Part shown: in pieces, positions 1 through 12,447 of the stretch
Position numbering within the stretch: the first letter of the stretch is position 1
How the letters are laid out: the number at the start of each line of letters is the position of its first letter
From: Erythrophleum ivorense
Taxonomy: Eukaryota; Streptophyta; Magnoliopsida; Fabales; Fabaceae
Assembly: GCA_026724425.1 (NCBI GenBank)
Contig: JAIUCV010000007.1
Location: 25,186,484-25,250,483, forward strand
Length of the DNA: 64,000 nucleotides
Direction of reading: 5' to 3'
The notes under the pieces: model-generated
What the model was told of the DNA's origin: nothing
Databases searched by the model: none
The model's input: only the letters and a program-made list of their open reading frames with translations
Position numbers and translations under genes: made by a program

Positions 1-411
1 CCAAGGATGAATCTTAGGAATTTAAGGGAGGAGAATAAGAATATGCAAAGAAAATAACAAAAGAATCAAGGAAAATCAAAATAACAGAGTTAGGGTTTCT
101 AGTGTTCCTTGAAAAATTTGATTTAATACCATGATTCCTAGGCCTAAATGAATGTTTAAATGAACTCCTAAGATCCCTAGAAGGCTCCCCATATGCATCT
201 TCCATTAAAAAAAACAAAGCAAAACTCTATGGAGGCCAAAAGGAAGCATAGGCTTAGCCTAGCATGGTAAGGACACCTAGAGATAGTTTTAAATTTTTCG
301 AAGTCCATTTTTGAATCATATATGATGAGTGAAGATGAGGGGAAGTCTTGGAAAAAATAGAAAGTGAGATGGCCTTATATGTTTCATAATATGACCTAAA
401 GAAGCAACAAT
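1..411 (+). repeat. Long-LTR family fragment, cut by the window edge
   Basis: Matches about 13402-13818 of the solo LTR at 12448-16089 and 3845-4255 of the neighbouring copy, for example the shared string GGGAGGAGA and the block ending GACCTAAAGAAGCAACA. It stops abruptly where an inverted copy begins. Non-coding; the minus-strand open frame here recurs in other copies only because the LTR is repeated. Confidence 0.75.
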
Positions 412-412
412 G

Positions 413-3120
413 TAATACCATATTATTCTTGTAATCATACTCTCCTATTTAAGGAAATTTGTGCATATTCACAGGGCAAAAGTAAGGAAAAGTATGAAAG
501 TAATACACCTTTCTTGCATTATGCAGGGGAAAATTTTTTCATCTCGTGTTATGTAGGCCTTGTGGATTATCCAACAACATTATATAGTCATTTACCATTT
601 ATATCAATCATACATAACTCAAAAAATCACATAATCCATGGTTTTCAAGCTTAAACCCCAAATTTTCACCAATTCTTCTTGGACAGCAAGTAGCAATTTT
701 CAAGGGGTTATTTTAAAAATTCATAGCTAAATGTAGAAAAAATTGAAATCACATAAACCATAGTTTTCTAGAAAGCTTAAGATGTTAACTTCACATAAAA
801 ATAATTTTAGGACATGAATATAGCCTTTGGACTACGTTTGACAATAAAATAGCCACAAAGGTCTGGCTATCCCTTATACTGATACAGTTTACTATCATAA
901 ACTTCAAAAATATCCAATTAATTTCACAAAAAATCCATTCCATGCCAATGATACCAATCTGAAAAACTAAAAATGTTAACTAGAGGGGAAAAATAGTTCT
1001 AAACCAAGCCAAGAGCATTCAGACCCAAAAAAACTAATCAAACAATAACACAAGTCTGACTAGTCAGTTGATACTGGACAGCAACTTCAAAAATTAATAT
1101 CTCCCTCTCTAGACATTCAAAGGAGATGCTTCCAATTTTCACAAGTCATTGGGAAGGTCTCGTTTCTTATTACAAAATTTTATATCAATTGGACATCATT
1201 TTCCCTATGATTGACACATATTCATTTTCGGACTATGTGTACAGTACCAGTAGCCAAATCAGAAAAATTTGCCAATTTCAAAAATTTACCAAAAATTCTG
1301 TAGACCTCCAAATATTACTCACTTTAGCTTCCCAAAAATATCTCAACAAGCTCTAGATGCATACCAAATCTTAGACTAAGAAGAGCTCATTTGGGCAAAA
1401 GTGACATAGCCTCACAAAATTATCACTTTTACTCCATATGAGGTACCAACTTAGTTCAATTGGCCTCCTTTAATGTTTGGCACCTCTTGGGCAAGTTTTA
1501 AAGCATGAATATGACTTGTATAAAACTGCCCAAGTGGTCCCAAATCTCATGCATCTCATTTTGGTTATTCCACATCCAAGAATGTATAGTTACATCAAGC
1601 CATCAAGAGCCAAATTTTACATTTGCATTGATTTAGTGTCACACATAGGCTATACAAGAGTCATACGTCATATTACATTTTTTTATGGTCTTATAACATA
1701 AAAAATAATATGTACAAGGTAACTTTGACATTTGACTACACTTAAAACCATATAATGGGCAAAATACAACATGTTAAGTTCCTTGGCCTGCATTCCTTGG
1801 GTCTTAAGCATCACCTAGACATGTCAAGAAGAAAGGGGAAAGGGAAGTGAGATTCTTAGAATCTCAATAGTTCACACACCCATTCACATACACATTCAAG
1901 ACATACATATATCAAGTGCACAAATAAAAAAGCTACCAAGATCATAAATGCTCATTTCCAAGATTCTCATGCCACACTTTCATAATTAAGCCATCAAGGG
2001 GCTCTAGGGACTTTTGGTTTTGCCTCACCCTATTTCTAGGATTTTTGGATATGCCTCACCCTTGGCCTAGGGACTTTTGACTTGGCCTCATCCATGCCTT
2101 GAGACTTTTGGCACCTTTTCACCCATATTAAAGGACTTTTGGCATCACCTCATCCTTGGGAGCCATTCTCATGATCAATGGCATTCAAGACAATATATTG
2201 GTACCAATGCAACCTCAAGACATCAAGTAGCATATTCTCAAATTGCAAGAGCATACACAAGTACACAAAGACATACATATGCACATAAGAATGCAAGAGA
2301 ATGAGGTGGAGAGCTACCTTGAATTTATACAAGTTTTTCTTGATCCTTTTTCTTCCCTTTTTCAGTCTCACAAGCACACCTAGGTGGATATATGTTCTCT
2401 TGTCCTAGAAACCATAAAAAACACATAATTACATACTTAAAGCAAGCCAAGATACTAAACTTACTCTTGAACACACAATAGTTCCATAAATGGCCTATTG
2501 AAGCAACATTCACAATTCAAGCTCTAGGCTCCCATCTCTTTCCATTTCTGGCCTCTTGGCCTCATTCAAAGTCCTTGGAGCCCTCATACATTCATTTGCA
2601 CAATTGAAAAACTAAAGTTGCTTCATAGGGTAGCATTATGGATACCATTGCTCTATCTCTTAATCTATGGCTCCTAAATTTTTCCAATGGTTTCTTCCAT
2701 CTTCTAACATCATATAAAGTCTCAAACCAAGGCTATAATAATTAAAACATCTCCTAGCCCAATGAACCTAGCTTGGCTGAAATATGCATCATAATGGAGG
2801 TTCATGGAGTTCTTGATTTTTCCTTGATGGGAGAGCCACTTGGGAGGGTTTCTAGAGGTCTTAGGAACTCAAGGAAACACTCAAATGGCCAAAGAATTAC
2901 TCACACAAAATAAGATTTTTCAAAACCTTAAAGAAGCCTACACTTTTTTATCTTGTTTTCCATAGGTTTCTCTTGCAATTTCTTGCCATATTCCTCTTCC
3001 TCATAGTTTAAAACCCTAGTTCCTCTCTTGTTTTTGGACAAAAAATCCCTCCCCCATATGATTCTAGTTTAGGCCAAAATATACACAAGGAAGGAGCAAA
3101 AGAAAGAAGCAACTAAAACA
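413..3120 (-). repeat. Inverted partial LTR of the long-LTR family
   Basis: Read on the minus strand, this is the 3' three-quarters of the same LTR family. It starts on the plus strand with TGTAATACC, the reverse complement of the family's 3' end (GGTGTTACA). The segments around 1100-1500 are reverse complements of about 5560-5930, and 1985-2165 carries the family's degenerate AAAAGTCCCT array in reverse. The 5' part of the LTR (the first roughly 850 bases of the complete copy) is missing near 3120. No coding sequence. Confidence 0.75.
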
Positions 3121-3123
3121 AGA

Positions 3124-6100
3124 AATTAAATGAAATTTTTAAGTTCCCCGAGGTCCTCAAAGGCGCTGAAAACCATAGAAAGCCCCAGGACAGTTAAAAC
3201 CCCTCCGGTGGATGTTTTCCAATGTCAGTATACCCAAACTTTAACGGATCCATTTGGGAAGGTTTTAACTCCGATTTGAGTGATTCCAAAGGCATTTTAT
3301 TAAATTAGGAACCCAAATTTTATAATGGAAAAGATGGTTCTAAAAAAGAAGCTAAAACAAAGGAGAAACAAAAATGCTAAAAATGAAGGGCAAAATGAGA
3401 ATTTTTAAAAAAGTTATTTTTTCCTCCACCTATAAATAGGTGGTACCACCCTTCCTCACTCATTTAGACACAAATGTTTCTACAAAATTTTAGAGGAGAG
3501 AGCTAGGGTTTTGGCACACCAAGAGAAGAAGAAGAGGAGAAGAAATTCAAGCTTTAAGGTATGGCTTCTTAGTAGTTTTTCATGCTTTCTTCCATCCAAA
3601 CCTCCTCTCCTTCATTCTCCTTTATTCCTATGATTATAATGAAATTTATAAATCTGTTTTAAGGGTGAAATTGGGGGAAAAATTCGGATTGGAAGAGAAG
3701 AGCTCAAAGAACACAAGATTCAAGTAAGAAAAAGTAAGAAAACAAGGTAACTCTTATATCCCATGGTAGCTACTCCCTCCCCCCTTCTCCTCCATATTTT
3801 GCCCCATGTGTGTAGATGCTAGAGGGCTAGAATTTTGAAAGGAACCAAGGGTGAATTCTATGAATTTGAGGGAGGAGAGCAAGAATATGCAAAGAAATTC
3901 AAGAAAAGGCCATGGATTTTTAAGGTAGCAAACTTAGGGTTTTATGGGTTCCCTTGAAAATATGATTTGATATAATTATTTCTAGGCCTAAATGAATGTT
4001 TAAATGAGTTTCTGAGATCCCTAGGAGTCTCCCCATATGCGTCTTCCATGTAGAAAACAAAGCAAACTCCATGGAGGCCAAAAGGAGACATAGGCTCGGC
4101 CTAAAGGGGATGAGACACCTAGGGAAAGTTTTAAATTTTTCTATGCCCATTCATGAGTCATATATGATGAATGAAAATGAGGGGACGCCTTGGAAAAAAT
4201 TTAGGAAGCTTAGAGAATGAGTTAGTGCCTTATGTTCCATATTATGACCTAAAAAAGTAATATATAGTTAGGCTCTTGGTTTTGATTGTGTGATGACTTT
4301 AAGAGGCTTAAAAGGAGTCAAGAATCATATTTGAAAGGAAATAATGGAGCCTAGAATTTATTTGAAGGGTATTGCTTTATTAGGTGCAATTATGGAACCA
4401 TAATGAGGTTTATAAAATCAAGCTAGAGTTCAAGCAAATGTATAGCCTTAGAATTAATTTCATGAACCTAATTGGCTTCCATAAATTATTTTTAAGCCAA
4501 GAGAAATCATCCCCACACTTTTGTATGTGTGTGGCCGAAAGAGGGAGCCTTGATTCAAGAAGAAAAGTGTGTAATTGTATCCAAGGTAGCTCTCTCCACC
4601 TTCTCTCATGTATGGATGTGTGCTTAACTTGTCTTAGAATGTGTGTATGTGTATTTTCAAGCCATGAAAAGTATGCTAACATGATTTTATATGCCATAGT
4701 TTCATGATGACATATTATGTTTCTAAATGATGTTATGATGTGTGCTTGGGTTTGCATGAGTGTGGTGAGGCCAAAAACCCTTAGCTATGATAAAGATGAG
4801 CCAAGAACTCTTAAGATTGGTTGAGATAAAGTAAAAAGTCTCCCAAAAGTGAGATGGACTCCCAAGAGCGTAGTTGAGTCTAAGAATCTCTTAAAGAATG
4901 GATGAGGCAAGTCCAACATCCACAAGAAATTAGGTGAGGCCAATCCACTTGCTTGGCTAGTCTTTGTATGCTATGTATGACTTTCTTAAATGATGAAAAT
5001 ACCTCTTGAATGTTTGCACATGTCAACATGACCATACATGCATTTATGAGACTTGTTTGCATCCATTATATATGATTGAATAGGAGATGAGTTATTGGCA
5101 TTCTTTGAATCTCATCCCCTCCTCTCCAATGATCTAACATGTTAGGTGGATCAAGCAGACAAGGTAATGGAAGCCAATCACCTTGAAGAAGAGAGCTTGA
5201 CAACATAATGCATGGTTTTAGTTCTTTAAGGCCATATTTATGTCAAATGATGTAACACACTATTGTATATGGTCTATGACCTCTTGAGCATATTTAATTA
5301 TGATAATATGTCATGTATGAATGAGAGAATATGTCATGTAGCTATTAGAATGTGATTTGAGCATATGATGGCAAACTAACTTCATTGATGGTATTATGCA
5401 ATGGTGCATATGTGTGGATGAAATGGCCAAAATGAGGTACATGGAGTTTGGGACCATTTGGGCAGCTCACACAATTCCTAATTATGCTTTTACACTTGCC
5501 CAAGAGGTGCCAAACTCCAAGGAAAGCCATTTGGACATTTTGACATCCCATATGGAGCCAAAATTGACCAATTTAGAACCTTATATCACTTTTGTCCAAA
5601 TGAGCTCTTCTTGATCTGATATTTGGCATGCAATTATATCTTGTTGAGAAACTTTTGGGAAGCTAAAGAACATAATTTTTAGAGCTTTATAGAATATTTG
5701 ATAAATTTTCAAAGTTGGCAAATTTTCTGGTTTTAGTCATGTCACTGTTCACTCAAGTCCAAAAAATGGAATCTTTCACACAAGGCTCAAATGATGTCCA
5801 ATTGCCATGAAATTTTATACAAAGAAACTAGGCATTTACAATGACTTGTGCCAACTATAAGAACCCCATTTGGATGTCTAGAGAGGGAGATATGAATTTT
5901 TAAAGATTCTATCTAGTATCAAGAACTCCAACTGACCTCTGTTACTGTGTGATTGAATTTTGAGGTCTGGGCATGCTTGAACCAATTTGGAGTTATTTTT
6001 TCCCTCTATCTAACATCCACAGATTTCCATATTGGTATCATTTGCATAGATTGGATTTTTTTAGAATTAATTGGACATTTTTAAAATTTTCTATAGAATT

Positions 6101-6570
6101 CTATGACAACACTAGTAGACAGCCTGACCTTTGGACCTTTTCGAATGTCAAAGTCCTGTGTTGGATGTTATGGTCTGGACATATTTTTATGTTAATTAGA
6201 CATGTATAGCTTTCCAAAATGGCTAAGAATGCATGATTTTTATTTTTCTAGAATTAGTTATGATTTTCCAAATTTGTAACAGAAATGAGGGCAAATCTAG
6301 CCAAAATTATACATATGCATTTCATGCTTCCCTTTGAGTTCCACGAGATGTAGGCCACTTCTAATGATGAAAATGAGTTCTATTCATGTATTTAAATATG
6401 ATAATGTGATACATGAGTCCATATGACCCACGGAACTCTGAATGAAAAATTTATGCATAGCGCACCGCTAAGAAATTCATCATTTATATCTTTTTTCTTG
6501 CTCCTTCATGAAATGCATGATGTGAAGCATGAGAATGGCATGAGAAAAGCTATAAAATTATGGTGTTACA
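3124..6570 (+). repeat. Long LTR copy A, lacking its first ~280 bases
   Basis: Aligns along its length with the solo LTR at 12448-16089, from the block AGTTCCCCGAGG to the terminal GGTGTTACA at 6561-6570. It carries a TATA box at 3431. Open frames on both strands (such as 4384-4707 and 4410-4757) overlap each other and are not conserved as proteins. No PBS, PPT or pol flanks it, so it is an isolated LTR or a recombination remnant. Confidence 0.8.
3431..3440 (+). promoter_or_regulatory. LTR TATA box
   Basis: TATAAATAGG, about 300 bases into copy A, at the place where the solo LTR has CTATATATAT (13041-13050). It is followed by a 12-base palindrome GGTGGTACCACC (3439-3450). Probably the core promoter of the old LTR. 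Confidence 0.5.
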
Positions 6571-7662
6571 ATGAACATATGTAATTATGCAAATGTATTA
6601 TGTACAAATGAGATTTAATGTTATATGTATGATATAGTGCATTTTGGACATTGAGAAGCAAAAGTAGACTTATATATTCTTGTGTATGGCTTGGGGTGAG
6701 AGAGTGAGTTTTCAAATTTTGGGTTTATACACCTTTTAGACAAGTTTAGAAGATCATTTTGGCACATTCTCACATTCTCAAGTGGTCATGGTTATCTTAG
6801 AACTCAAAATGGACCATTTGGACCCCTTATATGACACAAAATGAGCCATTTTGCAACCCAATGTCAAGATCTAACCATATGAACGAATTTGCTCATGAAA
6901 TTTGGCACACATATAGATCTTATCTAGAGCTTTAGGAAGCTAAAAAATAGATTATTTTAAGCTCTGTGGAATTAATTATGAATTTTCAAAGTTGACATTT
7001 TTCTACTGAATTAATGCAGACACTTTTCATATGGTCAATAACTTAGGTTGTGTCATTCAAGGGTTAAATGATGTCTAATTCTCATGAAATTTTACAATAA
7101 TCTAGACATGATAATATTTCCATGGCCATTGAGATCACTACAATTGGATCTCTGGATAGGGAGATATGAATTTTTGAAGTTGGAGGACAGTATCGGTAAT
7201 GATAGTCAACCTCTAGTACTGTTCCATCAATTTTCGATGGCTAGCAGCCCTTGTTGTGGTCTAGATATATTTTTAGCATAATTTAGACATATATAGATTT
7301 CCAGAATGGTAAATTATACATGATTTTGATTTTTCAAAAATTAGTTTTGATTTTTCAAAATTTATGACAGTAAGCTAAAAATTCTAGCTAAGGCTGCACC
7401 TAGTGTTTTTATGTATTCCATTCACTTGCATGAGTTTTAGGCCACTTCCTTATATGGTTATAAGTTGTACCTGTGTAATTAAATATAAGAATGAGAAGGA
7501 TGAGTCCATACAATCCACAAGAGACCTAATGCAAAATTTATCCTCTACGTAACACAAATTTATTCATTATTTTTTAATGCCTTTTTCCTTGAGAATTCAT
7601 GTGCTTCATGGAATTGAACCTACAAAATGGTAGGAAATGAGTCATAGAATAATGGTGTTACA
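6571..7662 (+). repeat. 3' half of a diverged long-LTR copy
   Basis: Shares the block order of the 3' halves of the other copies (GAAATTTGGCA, then GATGTC, then GAGATATGAATTTTTGAA) and ends in ATGGTGTTACA at 7652-7662. It begins directly after copy A. Its 5' half was not found next to it. Confidence 0.6.
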
Positions 7663-8182
7663 CTAAAAGGTTAAGGTATTACACCTAGCCATAGCACAAA
7701 GAGTTTAAGCTATAGCGAGAATTATGAAATTTAGGAAATAGCTCCAAGATCATATTAAGCCACGACGTGAAGTGCCTAAGTCACAGTGTCGGTGTGTTAA
7801 GTAGCTTTTAAAGGTTCCAAAACCAACTTAGCCATGGCGAGGTCATTCCAAGTCATGACTTGAGATTCCTTACTTTGATTTCAACTTTAAAACTTTGATT
7901 TCTATAAGGTTTTAACATATATTGACTTGCAAACTAGGGTAAATTAGTTTTATGTTTCCTCAAATCATCTAGGAGAGTAATGAATGTCTTATATGAGAGT
8001 TTAAATGCCCTTGGTTGTGAACATTCTTGTTCCTATGATTGTTAACTTAGAATAATTAATAAGGTTCAAATTTCACTGTATTTCCATTTCTAAAGAATTA
8101 ATAACAATGTTTAACTCAAAGCAGAAAAGATTATGAGTTTAATTATGATCAATTAGTATGATTAGTAGTTAGGGTTGTTACA
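7663..8182 (+). repeat. 3' end fragment of a gypsy (21.7-kb-type) LTR
   Basis: The end GTTAGGGTTGTTACA at 8168-8182, and blocks such as AAGGTTCAAATTT and the AACTTAGCCATGGCGAGG-like unit, match the 3' ends of the LTRs at 21698-24536 and 41127-43857. Only the last half kilobase is present. Confidence 0.55.
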
Positions 8183-8990
8183 TTTTCTATATTAAAGGCT
8201 ATTAAGTGGCATAAGCATGAATGGATGTGGGATAGTAATTTTTAGTAGCTAGCCTTCTTTCATGCAATGATTCCTATGGAAATGAAGCTTGGATAGATTA
8301 AAATTTGCTTAAAATGAGAGATTGCAATTTAAAGGCCAAATAGACCATTTTATAACCAAAGTTTGGCTCAAATGAGCCATAAATTGCACCTCTACACTTA
8401 ATAGGCCAAATGACCTAGTATAGAGTTGAAATTTGGTAAGCATCTAGACAATTTCTAATAAGCCAAAGATGGATTTTTTTTTAAGTTCTATAGAATATTT
8501 TATGAATTTTTTAAACTGGTCTAAATGTGTATATTTTTGCAATCACTATTCAAAATATCATGGCCTCAATTTTCATGAATTTTAAGGGGCCAAATAGATT
8601 CATTTTCACTTGAAATTTTTATTGTATAAAGTTTAGATTGTAAGCTTTACATGGACCCTTAATTTGCATGAATTGAAGTTATATAACCTAAATTATGAAT
8701 TTTGAAAATAAAGGCCCTTTTTTGTTCAATGTGACCAAAATTGGTTATATGGCTCCTATATACAAATGATGCTCGTATCTTAGTCTTATGGATCAAAACA
8801 AACTTGTGTATGGTAGCCATGAATGAAAATGATAAGAAATTCAAATTTTGACTCCTATAGTTCCAATTAAAGTATCAAAAGAGCTAAAACCACTACAAAA
8901 AGTTTAATTATGATTATAAATTTGTTACCATAGAAATGAATTAATATGAGTATACCTATATAATGTATGTTATGACATTATGGGAGTAAA
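8183..8990 (+). repeat. Diverged long-LTR 3' segment
   Basis: Blocks around 8580-8710 align with 17090-17220, an older LTR copy (CTTGAAATTTTTAT, then ACATGAATT..AAGTT). Heavily decayed, with no ends defined. Confidence 0.4.
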
Positions 8991-10460
8991 TTTCAACACC
9001 TAAAACCAACCCCATAATGGTGTCACTAAGGCATAAACCTTTTCGAATCAAAATTTGACCCAATGACTTCTTTTAGCTGCTCACTATCTAATTACCAACC
9101 ATTTCATACACCATTCCAAAATACTATAGAACCACACTTAAGACATTCATACATAACCAATAGGTTAGAGACCAACATCAGTACAAGCTAATTAGTTATA
9201 ATCACATATATCTGTCAACATTCACAAGATAGCTTTGAGATAAACTATACTTACATTTGAGATCCCTTTATAAAAGAACAAGGTATCATCTAGGGTCTTA
9301 GTTGCTATCCTCACATGTACTAAACACAAGATATAAAAGTCCTAAACTTGGCATATCATATACAAGTTGTAAGTTAATTACAATTACTAAAATATAATCC
9401 CAAAATAGAGGCTATTACAAAATAAGTGTAACTTAAAAGATTAGTTCTCCCCTTGTTTCTCCTTGCCCAAACTTGATACTTCGCTTGGGAAATGTTACCT
9501 CACAACTAGGGTGAAATATAAAATCCTAATAACTAGGTAAGTAATTCCATTCACGTTTAGATAGAAAAATCAAGGTCAATGGTATACACAAATAAAACAC
9601 AAAACATGTCATATTCCATAAATCATACCTAATAAGTTTGACTACAATATCATTACTGCAGTAAATACACACAGCCATTGGCCAACAACTACACAAGTAT
9701 AGCAAAGCCTATAAGACCCCAGGGCTATTGACTTGGAACATAGCAAGGTCCCTATGACCCACCCTAATTATCATAATAATCAAGTAGTCAAACTCAACTG
9801 GTATTGCAATTAAACACATATGCATGTATACACAGTCAACAAGATTACTTAATCACATATGAATGGAATAAACTTGTGGTTACCTTAAATAATGTCTATC
9901 AACTCCCACTTAGCTATCCACCCTTTCAAAGAAGCTATACAAGCTTAAAACAACCATGAACAGCTATTATAAACTCATCAATCAAAAGAATCTTATATTC
10001 ATATCAAGTTAAAGCACTTTATAGTAATAAAGTTTCACTTGCCAAAGCTTTCAAAAGTCCTAAAAAATTGATTTGACCTCACTTGACCAACCTAACATGA
10101 TGGGTCACCTCTTCCTTTTGAATTTTTGCACATACAAGTAAAGCCACTAAAAACTCAAGCTTAGAGATAGGTTTTGTGACGAAAAAGATTAGGAATGAAG
10201 GGAAACACTTACCCAATGAATACCCAAGCTTCCTAAAGCTCTAAATGCTTGTTCCAACAATCAAAATCCAAGATTCTACAATATGTCTCCAAAAATTCGC
10301 GTATGTAAATGACCTAATCAAAAAGTCAAGCATCAAGTTGCATTATTGGTAGAAAGACATCACAAATGAAGGGAAAACTTATACACATACCTTAGTTTAG
10401 CTTTTCCTTCAAGTTTTTGAGCCAAAACACTCTAAAAATCCCCAATCTACAAAATAATGA
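8991..10460 (-). repeat. Decayed LTR-like sequence, minus strand
   Basis: Shares order and short blocks with about 45700-46800, notably GAAGGGAAACACTTACCCAAT near 10198 and 46777. The second copy interrupts a minus-strand pol gene and ends in a TGTAAC terminus, so this is probably a remnant of the same LTR family. No coding sequence. Confidence 0.4.
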
Positions 10461-10469
10461 TTTTGAAAA

Positions 10470-12447
10470 TGTAATATTCCATGTATTAATAATTGAAAAG
10501 GTCTCTAGAAGGAAGAATCATAATTAGAGTATCTAAAATTGAAGATTCGAAACCATGGATGGCTTAGAATCAGAGCCAAAATGGCTAAATCAAATGAATG
10601 ATAAATGTAGTGGCGAAATTGTAATTTCATGCAATATTTTGAAAACTCAAAGGAGAAAATTTTAAATAATAAAATTGAGCTTACTAGGGTTTTTAGAGGC
10701 GTAGAAAATCGTAGAAATTGTTAAAGTGGTTAAAGCCATTCCAGTTCATAATTTAGGTTGTCAATTGACCTAAACTTTGACAAAATCATTTGTTGTTATA
10801 AATCCTACAAATTTGAGGTTAAAGGTTTTTAATAAACTAGAGAGCCTAAATTTCATAATGTAAAAAATGGTTCTCAAAAAGAAGTTGAAATGAGTTCAAA
10901 TGGAGAAAGGAAAGTGTAAGGGTAAAATGGGAATATTGAAAAATCATAAAACCCTAGTCTTCCCTATATGAATCATGCCCCACTTCTTCTCCCTCACTTT
11001 TGGCCAAAAATTTCCAGCTCTAAACTAGAGCCAAGGATGTCCCATGAGAGCACCAAAGATCAAAGGAAAGGCAAGCCACCTAAGGTAAGTAATTATGAGG
11101 ATTTTGCCTATGATGTCCATATAACCTAGTTTCTACTCTTTCTTCTCTTCTTCTCCATGGTTTTGACATCTTACAAGATGAAATGTTAGGTCTAAACTCA
11201 TGGAGGAGAGATCTTTTAACAAGGAACCAAATACACCAAAATAATCGTCATTGAAAGCCTTTTCATTTGGTGTATGACACATGGTATGAAATGAGCTTCT
11301 CTTTGTTTCTCCTTGCCCTCATGAGTTGGGCTAGCCTAGGAGGAATATGAATAGAATTGGTTTTGATAAAATCATGATGGGAACAAGGGTTTTAGAGTGT
11401 GGAGATTAATATGGAACCAATAGAAACTATTAAAAAGCCATAGGTTGCAAGATTCTATACCTAGGGATTTAATTGCACCTTAAGGAGTACAAGGCCTTAA
11501 ATTGAAATTTCAATCTATGTAAGAGTGTAATTGAGTCAAGAAGAGGTCAAGGAAGTTCTATAGATGCCATTCCCCGAGAGAAATAAACAAAACTCTAAGA
11601 AGGCCACCCTTGATGTATGTCTCAACCAAGTATGGTTTAAGGAACCTAGGAAGGGTTTTCTTTGATTCTAAGGTTAGAAATGGTCTAGATATAAATTATA
11701 AATACCAAAGGAACTATTGGTTTGAATTTAGAGGCCTTATTTTAAAAAGTAAAAGTTTGGAGTTCTATTATGCATAAAGAAGCAATTTGATATTAGACTC
11801 CTTAAATTGAATTTATGATGACTCCAATGAGTTTGAATGGAGTCATATGACTTATATTAGGTGAGAAATTGGAGCCAAGACCTTGAATTACATAGGTTGC
11901 TTTCTTATGTCACTAAATGGAACCATATGGAAACCTAAAGCTAGAGTTAGTTTATGTAAGGCTTATTTGAGTTCAAATATAGTTCTATTAATATATTTGT
12001 GCCTTGTTTGATGTGTCTAAGCCAAGCAAGTGAAGTTTCTCCCAAGTGTGGGTGTGAAGCCGAGAGGAAGAACTAGAATCCAAGGAGAATTTTGTGCATC
12101 TTTGAGTAAAGGTAGCTCTTCATCCATTCTTGTATGCTTATATTAGTTGTTTGACTGTCATTGATTACTTGTATGTATATGGAATATGAATTATGCTTAA
12201 TGCTATTGGTTTGATGATTCTATGCAACTATATGACATTTAAATACTTTTAAAATTTGAAATGGCTTTTGATAGGTGAGGTTATGCTAAAAGTTTCTTGA
12301 TTTGGATGAGGTAAAGCTAAAAGTCCCTAAATATGGGTAAAGTAAGGCCAAAAGTCTTAAATATGAGTGAAATTAAGTCAAAAGTCCCTAAAAATGGATG
12401 AGACCAAACCAAAAGCCCCAAATAATTGGATAAGACTAGACCAAAAG
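10470..12447 (+). repeat. Older long-LTR copy, first part (interrupted)
   Basis: Starts TGTAATATTCC and runs parallel to the copy that starts TGTAATACCC at 32869, including the block AGAGCCAAAATGGC. It contains five to six degenerate AAAAGTCCCTAAA units at 12263-12447. A solo LTR is inserted exactly in that array; the copy resumes at 16095. Confidence 0.65.

Noticed and set aside
3920..4150. Minus-strand open frame recurring at 13539-13799 and 14-217
   Set aside because: It recurs because the LTR itself is repeated; there is no domain, signal or start context, and the copies differ by frame-breaking changes.
4384..4757. Overlapping open frames on both strands
   Set aside because: They lie in LTR copy A, overlap antisense to each other and have low-complexity content; the matching region of the solo LTR is not open to the same extent.
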